A stretch of DNA of 55,347 nt from a bacterium (lineage in GTDB: Bacteria > Bacillota > Clostridia > Lachnospirales > Lachnospiraceae). Shown piece by piece: positions 8,353 to 16,859 of the stretch. The stretch lies in NCBI GenBank assembly GCA_030524675.1, contig JAUNGE010000020.1, forward strand, positions 1 to 55,347, written 5' to 3'. The translations under genes and the position numbers were made by a program. The notes below the pieces were generated by a model. That model saw only the letters and a list, made by a program, of their open reading frames with translations. It made no database searches and was not told the DNA's origin. Each line of letters starts with the position of its first letter. The first letter of the stretch is position 1.

Positions 8353-10208
8353 GAAAGGGCAGAATGAATTACAGAGAACGAAGAAAAATGGAAGATGACA
8401 TTCGCTGCCACAATCAACTGAAGGCCGATATCCGGTTTCAGGACGGAGCGCTGCCGCATGTGAAGGGGGCCTGCAATTACCAGGTGGTTCGCGCGGCGAG
8501 AAATCCACAGATTTCTCCAGAAGGAAGAGGGTTCACCTACAATCATGCAGGAATGTTAACTTGGTATCAGGGCTCCTTTCTTTGTGAGTATCTGTCAGGA
8601 CCCAGAGGGGAGCATGAAGTTCCATCGGCAGTGTTTGTGTGCAGGTCTGAAGATGGTATCCACTGGCAGAAGCCTCAGGAGGCGTTTCCTCCGATTGAGG
8701 TGGATTCCAGACCATATCGGGGTCCCAAAAAAGAGCTGATAGCGTCCGAAAGGATTGCCTGCATTGCACATCATAGAATGGGATTTTATACATCATCTAC
8801 GAATCGCCTTCTGATGATGACATTTTATGGCATTTCACCAGATTTTCATATGATACCAAACAATGGCTATGGAGTGGGAAGAGCAGTCCGTGAGATTTAT
8901 CCTGACTTTTCCATGTCGGAGATTTATTTTTTGAGATACAATCTTCCAGGTGGATACAATCAAGAAAATACGAAGGTATTTCCATATTTTGAAGAGAGTG
9001 AAGATGAAGGATTTCGGAATGCCTGCAGAGAACTTTTGGCAGACCGCCTTGTGACACAGCAGTGGTGGGAAGAGGAACGTCTGGACACTGCGTTTTTTAC
9101 GAGGCCGGATGGGAAAGCTCTGTCTTATTACACTTTGCCAAATGGGAGAGTGATGGGAGTTTTTAAAAATTCTCTGACCAGTTACACGGACGATGGAGGC
9201 GAGAGCTGGAGTCCTATTAAGAAATCCGTTTCTATTGAGACTTCAACCGGCAAAGTGTGGGGACAAAAAACCGCTGACAATCGGTATGCGCTGGTATTTA
9301 ATCCGGTGCCGGATGGTGCACACCGCTGGCCACTGGCGATGATGACAGGAGAAAATGGCGTCGATTTTGATCATCTCATGACAATTCATCCGGAAATTTC
9401 CCCATGCCGATATGAAGGAAAACTGAAAAATCTGGGAGCACAGTATGTGAGAGGAATTACAGAGGCCAATTCTCACCCGCAAGATCAGGCAATGTGGCTG
9501 GTTTACAGCGTCAATAAAGAAGATATCTGGGTTGCCAGAGTTCCGGTACCTGCCGTGTCGGTTGAGAAGCAGGACGTGAAGGAGCGGATGGCGGATTTGA
9601 TGGAAAATGATGTGAGGGAACGCTGGAATCTGTATGTGCCGTCCTGGAATCGTGCAGAACTGATGATGGATGAGGAGAATGAGACGGGATTGTTGCTGAC
9701 AGACTGCGACCCTTATGACAGAACCAGAGCAATGCGGCTGTTTCGGAGTGGAAGCAAAGTAGAATTGGAGACCAGATTGAAAGTGAAAAATCTATCTCAG
9801 TCCCCGTTTTCTCTGTTCCTTCAGGATAGAAAAGGACAGATAGCAGTTTGTGTACTTTTACGTCCTGATGGCTGGGTATGTATGCATCATGGGGGCTTGG
9901 ATACGCCTTTGTGCAGGTATTCTCGGAACAAAGAAGTGAGAATCCGAATACTCGCAGACTGTGTGGAGAACTGCGTAAAGCTGTCTGTCTTCTGTAATGG
10001 AGAAGAAAAGACAGTGACAGGGGCAACTGCCGCTTCTGTGGACGAGATGGAGAGGGTTGTATTCGCCACAAAGTACAGTCTGCCCTGGCAGGGACTGGAA
10101 GTAAATGGAAAGTTGGGAACAATCGGAGATTTGCCTGATGCAGATAAAAGACAGGAAGAAACAGCAGTCTCTATTTTAGAGTTGACGGTAACTACTTTGG
10201 AAGAGTAG
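8349..10208 (+). CDS. Sialidase-fold (Asp-box) beta-propeller protein
   Basis: The 619-residue product has no signal peptide and no membrane segment, so it should be cytosolic. Two Asp-box-like motifs, SEDGIHWQKP near residue 102 and TDDGGESWSP near 285, and alternating beta-strand patterns point to the sialidase superfamily propeller over roughly residues 30-410. A C-terminal beta-rich part of about 190 residues (450-615) could be a lectin-like sandwich. Because it overlaps the permease gene and precedes a rhamnosidase, I infer that it acts on the imported oligosaccharide. Propellers of this shape include true sialidases and enzymes acting on rhamnose-glucuronate linkages (GH145, PL42); I cannot tell which. 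The start could also be ATG 8364, which has AAAGGG before it. Confidence 0.6.
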   Translation: MRKGRMNYRERRKMEDDIRCHNQLKADIRFQDGALPHVKGACNYQVVRAARNPQISPEGRGFTYNHAGMLTWYQGSFLCEYLSGPRGEHEVPSAVFVCRSEDGIHWQKPQEAFPPIEVDSRPYRGPKKELIASERIACIAHHRMGFYTSSTNRLLMMTFYGISPDFHMIPNNGYGVGRAVREIYPDFSMSEIYFLRYNLPGGYNQENTKVFPYFEESEDEGFRNACRELLADRLVTQQWWEEERLDTAFFTRPDGKALSYYTLPNGRVMGVFKNSLTSYTDDGGESWSPIKKSVSIETSTGKVWGQKTADNRYALVFNPVPDGAHRWPLAMMTGENGVDFDHLMTIHPEISPCRYEGKLKNLGAQYVRGITEANSHPQDQAMWLVYSVNKEDIWVARVPVPAVSVEKQDVKERMADLMENDVRERWNLYVPSWNRAELMMDEENETGLLLTDCDPYDRTRAMRLFRSGSKVELETRLKVKNLSQSPFSLFLQDRKGQIAVCVLLRPDGWVCMHHGGLDTPLCRYSRNKEVRIRILADCVENCVKLSVFCNGEEKTVTGATAASVDEMERVVFATKYSLPWQGLEVNGKLGTIGDLPDADKRQEETAVSILELTVTTLEE

Positions 10209-10221
10209 CAGATACACACAG

Positions 10222-10251
10222 GAACGTCTCGCATTCCCCAGCGAGGCGTTC
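10222..10251 (+). promoter_or_regulatory. Strong hairpin inside the operon, no T run
   Basis: GAACGTCTCGC (10222-10232) pairs with GCGAGGCGTTC (10241-10251) over 11 positions, one of them a U-G wobble, with an 8-base loop. It lies between the propeller gene and the nucleoside-hydrolase-like gene. The bases after it are TTACATATA, so termination would be weak. It may act as a message processing or stability element. Confidence 0.5.
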
Positions 10252-10365
10252 TTACATATAAGGACAAATTTGTGAGGCAGATATAAGGCTTTTTGAGAGA
10301 ACTATGTACCAGACACTGCGTCTTTTTTGGAAGAAACAGAAAAATCATGGAAAGGAAATAGGAAA

Positions 10366-11292
10366 ATGAGATATACAGAGTATGCATTCGATGTTCCAGA
10401 GGAAAAAATTGTGAGAGTGATTGTGGATACGGACGCGAAGAATGAGGCCGATGACCAGTTTGCCGTTGTGCAGGCCATGCTGAGCCCTAAATTTGAGCAG
10501 GTTGGCTATATTGCAGCTCACTATGGCCGTGGAAAATGTCCCAATGCCATGGAGAATAGTTATAAAGAGTTGGAAACAATCTTTGATTTAATGGGATTTG
10601 AAAAAGAAGGAATGTTGTATCACGGAGCAAAACATGCAATGCCGGACAAAAAGACGCCAGTACCCAGCGAAGGTGCCGAATTGATTATCCGAGAAGCCAT
10701 GAAAAACGATGACCGTCCTCTGTATGTACTGTTTTTGGGAACTTTGACAGATTTGGCCAGCGCATATCTGATGGAACCACGTATTGCAAAGCGCATGACA
10801 GCAATCTGGATTGGAGGCGGACGTTACCCAAACGGAGGGGAAGAATACAATCTGGGCAATGACATCCATGCGGCAAACGTGATGTTTGCAAGTTCGATGG
10901 AGATGTGGCAGATTCCAAGAAATGCCTATCAGATGATGAATGTATCCCTGGCTGAATTGGAACTCAAAGTAGCACCCTGCGGAAAAATCGGACACTATCT
11001 GTTGAAACAGCTGAACGAACATGCCCATGAGGCTGGACCAAGGGCCAGTGCTTACAGAACCGGTGAATTTTGGTCTCTTGGCGACAATCCAGCTGTGGGA
11101 GTTCTTTTGAATGAACAGCGATTTGATTATGATTGGATTCAGGCCCCATCCGTTTCGGCAGATATGAGTTATGTACAGACGGGGCTCAATCGTCCAATTC
11201 GTGTATACCGCTCCATCGACAGCCGGATGATTCTGGAAGACTTGTTTGCAAAACTGGCGTTGTTCCATCAAAAGCATGGAAAAGACCGATAG
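10366..11292 (+). CDS. Nucleoside-hydrolase-like protein
   Basis: About 308 residues. The N-terminal VDTDAKNEADDQFAVV is the calcium-binding Asp cluster of the inosine-uridine nucleoside hydrolase fold, in a variant spacing, and EYNLGNDIHAANVMF near residue 170 matches the second family motif (usually N-x-D-P-E-A-A). The preferred start is ATG 10366 with GGAAAGGAAATAGG before it; an upstream ATG at 10327 has no ribosome site. The end is 11 bases before the GH78 start. Family members cleave N-ribosides, but the variant motif and the glycan context suggest another glycosidic substrate. That is inference. Confidence 0.72.
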   Translation: MRYTEYAFDVPEEKIVRVIVDTDAKNEADDQFAVVQAMLSPKFEQVGYIAAHYGRGKCPNAMENSYKELETIFDLMGFEKEGMLYHGAKHAMPDKKTPVPSEGAELIIREAMKNDDRPLYVLFLGTLTDLASAYLMEPRIAKRMTAIWIGGGRYPNGGEEYNLGNDIHAANVMFASSMEMWQIPRNAYQMMNVSLAELELKVAPCGKIGHYLLKQLNEHAHEAGPRASAYRTGEFWSLGDNPAVGVLLNEQRFDYDWIQAPSVSADMSYVQTGLNRPIRVYRSIDSRMILEDLFAKLALFHQKHGKDR

Positions 11293-11303
11293 GAGGGAAA
11301 GTG

Positions 11304-13988
11304 ATGAGAATATATGGGTTAAAGACCAATTACCAGGAAAATCCCATAGGAATCGAACTGGTTGGTCTCACATTTTCCTGGAAGGTCGATGGGGCAAAGG
11401 GAAGATTTCAGAAATCTGCCAGATTGCTCATCAGCGAGGATGCCCGCTTTGAAAAAGTTGTATATGACAGTGGTGAGGCCAACTTATATTCCTGCGCATG
11501 TACACCTGATGTAACACTGCTACCGGCAAAAAGATATTTCTGGAAAGTGGCTGTGACCGATGAGACGGGAGAAACATCCGTCAGTGAAGCAGCATTCTTT
11601 GAGGGCGCTCATCCGTTGGAAGAATGGCATGGTTCATGGATTCAGGCTCCTTTTGTCGGAGAAATTCATCCTGTATTCCGAAAAATATTGTTTTTGGAGC
11701 AGGCGCAGTATGACAGAATAAAACTGGCTCGCCTCTATGTGTGTGGGCTGGGTCTCTATGAGGTGCATATCAATGGAGAAAAGGTGGGAGACAACTATCT
11801 GACTCCCTATTTTACAGATTACCGCTACTGGAAGCAATACCAGACGTATGAAGTGCAGGGCATGTTAAAACCAGGAGAAAACCAGATAGATGTGTTTCTC
11901 GGCAATGGCTGGTACAAAGGCCGTCTTGGCTATACCAACAAAGGCCAGTTGAAGGAATATTATGGAAGACAGTTTCGGCTGTTGGCGGACCTGTATGTGA
12001 AAGAACGTGATGGAAAATCATATGTGATTGGCACAGATGAGAGCTGGATGGCATTAAAATCTCCCATTATTGTGTCTGGCATTTATGATGGCGAGATGTA
12101 TGACGCCCGCATGGAAGCTGCTCTGACGAAGGTTCCAGAGCGCCAGAAGCAGTATGCCATTTTGGCAGATGTTCCAAAAGGAGAGCTTTGCCCTATGATA
12201 GGGGTCCATGTGAGGAAGCATGAAGTGCTGAAAGTGAAAGAGATTATCACGACATCCATTGGCGAAACAGTTCTGGATTTTGGGCAGGAGATTACTGGAT
12301 GGGTGGCATTTTGGGCAGATGCTCCAGCAGGGAAGAAAATTACTCTTCAATATGGCGAGGTACTTCAGGACGGCAAATTTTATCGGGATAATTTAAGAAG
12401 TGCACAAGCAGAGTATTGTTATGTTTCCAATGGAAAGAAACAGTTTACAAGACCACATTTTACGTTTTATGGTTTTCGCTATGTAAAAGTGACTGGAATG
12501 AAAGTAGATGCCTCCAATGTAGATATGTTTGAGGCGTGGGCTTTGTATTCGGATATGGAAGAAACAGGGTTTCCTCAGACTTCCAATGACAAAGTGAATC
12601 AGTTGATTTCCAACACAAAATGGAGCCAGAAAGACAATTTCTTAGATATTCCGACAGATTGTCCGCAGCGGGATGAGCGTCTGGGATGGACAGGGGATGC
12701 ACAAATTTTTAGCTGCGCGGCTTCCTACCATATGCAGACGCCAGCCTTTTTCAGAAAATATATGAAGGACATGCGGATAGAACAAAAAGAAAAAGGCGGA
12801 GCAGTCCCCTATGTCGTGCCGGATATTCTGACCATTGCCCGTCAGATGAATGCAGAGCCAGAGTTTGATATGTCCAAAGATGAGTGGGGAGAAGCGGGTG
12901 CCAGTGTATGGGGCGATGCGGCAACCATCCTTCCGTGGAATCTGTATCTGCATTATGGAAATCAGGAATGGCTAAAAGAGCAATATGAGAATATGAAGCA
13001 GTGGATAAATTTTGTGATTCATATGGACAAGACTTACTGCGGTGGGAAAAACCTGTGGACCTGTGGCTTCCATTTTGGAGACTGGCTCTCTTTAGACAGC
13101 GAAGGCGACAGTAGAGAAGGCGGTACCGATAAATATTTTGTGGCGTCTATGTTTTACATGCAATCGGCTGTGCTGGTGGCTAAAGCTGCGAACATAACTG
13201 GACACAAGGAAGATGTGGCATATTATCAGAACATAGCAGCAAACGTGCGTGAGTCTATCCGAAAGACCTATGTTTCTGCACCAGGGCATTTGACTATTCG
13301 GACACAGACCGCGTATGTTCTCGGAATTTGGTTTCATCTGTTTGAAGAGGAGGAAATGCAGGCAGCTGGAGAAACTCTTTGTCAGCTTTTGCGGGACAAT
13401 CAGGGACATTTAGCTACAGGGTTTGTGGGAACGGCATACCTTTGCCATGCGCTGTCTGAGACTGGACATCTGGAGGAGGCATACGATCTGTTGCTCAACG
13501 AGGAATATCCAGGGTGGCTCTATGAGGTGAATCTGGGGGCAACTACGATTTGGGAGCGCTGGAATTCTCTGCTTCCTGATGGAACCATCAGCAGTACAGG
13601 AATGAACAGCCTGAACCATTATGCCTATGGTGTGATTGTAGAGTGGATATATCGGTATGTCTGTGGTTTGAGTCACACAGAAGATGGGCCAGGAGGAAAA
13701 AAGATGTGTTTTGCCCCAAAACCCAGCAGAAAATTGGACTGGGCTTATGTCAGCTATCATTCTGTGGCAGGGGATTACGAAGCCGGATGGAAGTGGAAGG
13801 GAGAAAAGATTGAAATTCAGCTGCGCGTTCCGTTTGACTGTTGTGTAGAATTTGACTGCAGCCAGATGTTAGAGCATGTTATTGTAAATGGAGAAGCCAT
13901 GGCGGAGGATGTGGATAGAAGAACATGGTATGCAGGAGAGTATGTGATAGAAGCTTATATGCGCTGTGGGTTGGACAGACACATCTGA
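11304..13988 (+). CDS. GH78 alpha-L-rhamnosidase
   Basis: An 894-residue enzyme releasing terminal alpha-L-rhamnose from plant glycans or flavonoid glycosides. The N-terminal part carries beta-sandwich domains (YVCGLGLYEVHINGEKVG, GNGWYKGRLG). The catalytic (alpha/alpha)6 barrel contains DCPQRDERLGWTGDAQIF, whose Glu is the proton donor of the family, and GATTIWERWNSLLPDG, whose Glu is the base. A small C-terminal beta domain ends the protein. There is no signal peptide, so it works inside the cell on imported oligosaccharides. The start at 11304 has AGGAGGG at 11291-11297; the open frame back to 11133 lies inside the preceding gene and is not used. It is the last gene of the block that starts at 326. 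Confidence 0.93.
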   Translation: MRIYGLKTNYQENPIGIELVGLTFSWKVDGAKGRFQKSARLLISEDARFEKVVYDSGEANLYSCACTPDVTLLPAKRYFWKVAVTDETGETSVSEAAFFEGAHPLEEWHGSWIQAPFVGEIHPVFRKILFLEQAQYDRIKLARLYVCGLGLYEVHINGEKVGDNYLTPYFTDYRYWKQYQTYEVQGMLKPGENQIDVFLGNGWYKGRLGYTNKGQLKEYYGRQFRLLADLYVKERDGKSYVIGTDESWMALKSPIIVSGIYDGEMYDARMEAALTKVPERQKQYAILADVPKGELCPMIGVHVRKHEVLKVKEIITTSIGETVLDFGQEITGWVAFWADAPAGKKITLQYGEVLQDGKFYRDNLRSAQAEYCYVSNGKKQFTRPHFTFYGFRYVKVTGMKVDASNVDMFEAWALYSDMEETGFPQTSNDKVNQLISNTKWSQKDNFLDIPTDCPQRDERLGWTGDAQIFSCAASYHMQTPAFFRKYMKDMRIEQKEKGGAVPYVVPDILTIARQMNAEPEFDMSKDEWGEAGASVWGDAATILPWNLYLHYGNQEWLKEQYENMKQWINFVIHMDKTYCGGKNLWTCGFHFGDWLSLDSEGDSREGGTDKYFVASMFYMQSAVLVAKAANITGHKEDVAYYQNIAANVRESIRKTYVSAPGHLTIRTQTAYVLGIWFHLFEEEEMQAAGETLCQLLRDNQGHLATGFVGTAYLCHALSETGHLEEAYDLLLNEEYPGWLYEVNLGATTIWERWNSLLPDGTISSTGMNSLNHYAYGVIVEWIYRYVCGLSHTEDGPGGKKMCFAPKPSRKLDWAYVSYHSVAGDYEAGWKWKGEKIEIQLRVPFDCCVEFDCSQMLEHVIVNGEAMAEDVDRRTWYAGEYVIEAYMRCGLDRHI

Positions 13989-14044
13989 CATAGATAGTAT
14001 TTGGCATTTTTCCATGCGTTGCAGGACCTTCTGTCTTCTGCTCG

Positions 14045-14074
14045 TTGACAAATGTGCTGATAAGACAGTATAAT
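14045..14074 (+). promoter_or_regulatory. Consensus promoter of the NSS transporter
   Basis: TTGACA at 14045-14050 and TATAAT at 14069-14074, both perfect sigma-A hexamers, are 18 bases apart. Transcription would begin near 14081. It marks the break between the glycan operon and the transporter gene. Confidence 0.8.
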
Positions 14075-14150
14075 AGCAAACATACGAGAAAAAAGCACGA
14101 AAAGGAAGGAGAAGAAGCTGCTCGGCAGAAAAAGAAGACGGGCAACATCT

Positions 14151-15593
14151 ATGTGGGGACGGTGGGCCAGACTGCTCGAAGCAGCGAAAAGAACTGCAAT
14201 GAAGAAAAACGTATCAAAAGAACAACATCATCCAGATGCTCTGCGTGCGAGTTTTTCGGGGAAACTCGGCTATGTGCTGGCGGTGGCAGGATCGGCTGTG
14301 GGACTGGGAAATATATGGAGATTTCCCTATCTTGCCGCAAAGTACGGCGGGGGCATGTTTCTGCTGGTCTATCTGATTTTGATGCTCACATTCGGGTATG
14401 CGCTGATTGTATCGGAGACAGCTCTCGGGCGAATGACCGGAAAAAGTCCAGTGGGAGCATTTGAGAAATTTGGAAAAAGCTTGCCATTTCGGTTTGGCGG
14501 CTGGGTCAATGCGGTCATTCCCATGCTGATTGTTCCGTATTATTGTGTTATCGGCGGCTGGGTAATAAAGTATTTGGTGGAATATTTAAGGGGAAGTGTA
14601 ATGGAGCTGGCGGAGGATACGTATTTTACCAGTTTTATCTCATCGTCTGTCAGTGTGGAATTCTGGTTTTTACTGTTCTCTGTCATGGTGTTTCTGGTTA
14701 TCATCGCAGGCGTGAAGCACGGTGTGGAGAGAGTATCCAAGATTATGATGCCAATTTTGGTGATACTGGCAATTTTTGTGGCATTGTACTCGGTGACACG
14801 CCCTGGCGCTGTGGAGGGAATCAAATATTTTCTGATTCCGAATTTTGCCAATTTTTCTTGGATGACCGTGGTTGCTGCCATGGGGCAGATGTTCTACTCT
14901 CTGTCGATTGCGATGGGAATTTTATATACCTACGGTTCCTACATTAAAAAAGATGTGGATATTGAGAAGTCCACGACGCAGGTGGAAGTATTTGACACTG
15001 CAATCGCCATTCTTGCGGGGTTGATGATTATTCCGGCAGTCTTTGCCTTTTCCGGCGGAGACCCGAAGATGCTGCAGGCGGGTCCATCCCTGATGTTTAT
15101 CACACTGCCGAAAGTGTTTGCCAGCATGGGAATGGGGACGTTTGCTGGTGTTTTGTTCTTTCTTTTGGTGCTGTTTGCTGCTCTGACGAGTGCGATTTCC
15201 CTGATGGAGACCAGTGTGTCCACCATCACGGACGAGCTGCACTGGAGCAGAACAAAAGCTTGTCTTTTGATGGCAGTGGTTATGGCAGCGGTGGGGTCAG
15301 GCTCGGCGCTGGGATTTGGCGCACTTGATTTTGTGCAGATTTTCGGAATGTCCATTCTGGATTTCTTTGATTTCCTGACAAATTCAATTATGATGCCATT
15401 GGCGGCGCTCTCCACCTGTATTTTGATTATCCGTGTGGTGGGGTTTGCGGCAGTTGCACAAGAGGTGGAGTGCTCCTCTGCGTTTCGACGCAAGAAAATC
15501 TATGTGTTTTTTATGAAATATCTTGCTCCGGTTTGCATTGGAATCATTCTGGTCAGCTCCATCGCAAACGTGATGGGATGGATTTCGATGTAG
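14151..15593 (+). CDS. Sodium-dependent NSS-family transporter
   Basis: A 480-residue membrane protein of the neurotransmitter:sodium symporter family, which couples sodium entry to uptake of amino acids or related amines. The signature GSAVGLGNIWRFPY lies in the unwound first helix, where sodium and substrate bind; about 11-12 membrane helices follow. Bacterial NSS members often carry leucine, tyrosine or tryptophan; the substrate is not readable here. The start is uncertain: ATG 14151 gives a basic 25-residue leader, ATG 14199 begins MKKNVSKEQ, and neither has a good ribosome site. A strong AAGGAAGGAG at 14102-14111 is too far from both. Confidence 0.88.
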   Translation: MWGRWARLLEAAKRTAMKKNVSKEQHHPDALRASFSGKLGYVLAVAGSAVGLGNIWRFPYLAAKYGGGMFLLVYLILMLTFGYALIVSETALGRMTGKSPVGAFEKFGKSLPFRFGGWVNAVIPMLIVPYYCVIGGWVIKYLVEYLRGSVMELAEDTYFTSFISSSVSVEFWFLLFSVMVFLVIIAGVKHGVERVSKIMMPILVILAIFVALYSVTRPGAVEGIKYFLIPNFANFSWMTVVAAMGQMFYSLSIAMGILYTYGSYIKKDVDIEKSTTQVEVFDTAIAILAGLMIIPAVFAFSGGDPKMLQAGPSLMFITLPKVFASMGMGTFAGVLFFLLVLFAALTSAISLMETSVSTITDELHWSRTKACLLMAVVMAAVGSGSALGFGALDFVQIFGMSILDFFDFLTNSIMMPLAALSTCILIIRVVGFAAVAQEVECSSAFRRKKIYVFFMKYLAPVCIGIILVSSIANVMGWISM

Positions 15594-15712
15594 CCGCAAG
15601 AATTTGGCAGAGCGTGATGCGGAGTTGGTAGAAAAATACAGTGGATACATGCAATAGAGAACTGAAATAAAAAAATCCAACAGAGAAATCTGACATGGAG
15701 AAAGGGGAAGCA

Positions 15713-16717
15713 ATGGAAACTTTGGAGACATGGAAAGAAGAGCTGCGAAGGCAGTTAGTAGAGAAAGCAGAGTGGAATTTGAAAGAAGAGAATATCCGGT
15801 TTTATGAGGATGGGTTTCAGGCTGGGGATGACAGAGAGGAGCAGGAATTGATCCGCAGCACGAACATCCGCTACTATAAGATAGAGTCGGATGTTTTAAA
15901 GGGGAACTATCTGGTTCTCTTCCTTCAGAAACAGGAAAGTCAGATGAAGACAGTCTGCCGTTTTTCCTTGGACTATCTGTTTGCGCTTTATCAGAAAGAT
16001 GGGTGGGAGCGTGTCTGGAAGGAGATTCAGGAAAATATAACAATGAGTAATCGGGCCGATAGGGCAGGCGTTCTGGAACAGATGCATGCCTATGAGACGG
16101 CAGAGGAACATTTGATGATACGGCCGCTGAACTTCACAGATAACCGCTATGACTTGAAAGAATCTGTGTACCGTCAGATTGGCGACATGGCGCTGGTCCT
16201 GTATATCAAAATCAGTGATGACAAGGAGCAGGGCTTGATGACTGCAAAGCTGCCGAGACATGTTTTTGAGGAGTGGGGGCAGAATTTTGATACGGTTTGG
16301 GAGAATGCGATGTTAAACACCTACAGTATGGCACAGCCGAGAATGTATATGACGCCGCACGAAACTACAAATCCACCTTACAGCAAAGGCGCGTTTATGG
16401 CTCTGGGAAGTTCGATGCAGAAAATCTGGCATTCTCAGGTACCGACGGTCACGACAACCAGGCAGACGAATGGGGCAATCGCCATGTTCTATCCAGGCGT
16501 GAGAGAGCGGATAGCGGAGATGACAGGCGGAAGCTATTATGTGGCGTTCACCAGTATTCATGAGGCAAGAATACACTGTGAGGGAAGCATGTCGCCCAGA
16601 CAGATTCTTCGCAGCCTGAAGGATGTGAACCACGCATTTGACAAGTCTGAAATTTTGTCCAGAAAAGTGTACTTCTATGATGCAAAAAAGAAGACGTTTG
16701 AGGCAATGGAACTGTAA
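15713..16717 (+). CDS. DUF5688 family protein
   Basis: A soluble protein of 334 residues without signal peptide, membrane helix or recognised catalytic motif. It matches my memory of the DUF5688 group, which is common in Lachnospiraceae and has no known function. Typical stretches are ENIRFYEDGF near the start, NTYSMAQPRM and MYMTPHETT in the middle, and GSYYVAFTSIHEARIH towards the end. The preferred start, ATG 15713, has AAAGGGGAA at 15701-15709; the earlier ATG 15695 lacks a site. It stands alone between the transporter and the reductase genes, so its neighbours give no hint of function. Confidence 0.65.
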   Translation: METLETWKEELRRQLVEKAEWNLKEENIRFYEDGFQAGDDREEQELIRSTNIRYYKIESDVLKGNYLVLFLQKQESQMKTVCRFSLDYLFALYQKDGWERVWKEIQENITMSNRADRAGVLEQMHAYETAEEHLMIRPLNFTDNRYDLKESVYRQIGDMALVLYIKISDDKEQGLMTAKLPRHVFEEWGQNFDTVWENAMLNTYSMAQPRMYMTPHETTNPPYSKGAFMALGSSMQKIWHSQVPTVTTTRQTNGAIAMFYPGVRERIAEMTGGSYYVAFTSIHEARIHCEGSMSPRQILRSLKDVNHAFDKSEILSRKVYFYDAKKKTFEAMEL

Positions 16718-16859
16718 TGACCTTATCCACCGCTGACGGCACACAGCTCTCCATGGGAGCCAAATCAGCCAGAAAGCGGCTTGAGAAGCGTTTTTTTATG
16801 TGTTAAAATAAAAGTGTTTTTAAATGGAGTAAAAGTAAAAGAAGCGAGGAGATTTCAGG

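Noticed and set aside
14045-14464. A 139-residue plus-strand frame over the NSS promoter and gene start
   Set aside because: It starts at the promoter -35 box and overlaps the symporter in another frame; no family-like content.
16771-16800. Possible terminator after the DUF5688 gene (GCTT, GAG, AAGC, then a T-run)
   Set aside because: The stem has only 4 pairs. The seven T are suggestive but I cannot support a stable hairpin.
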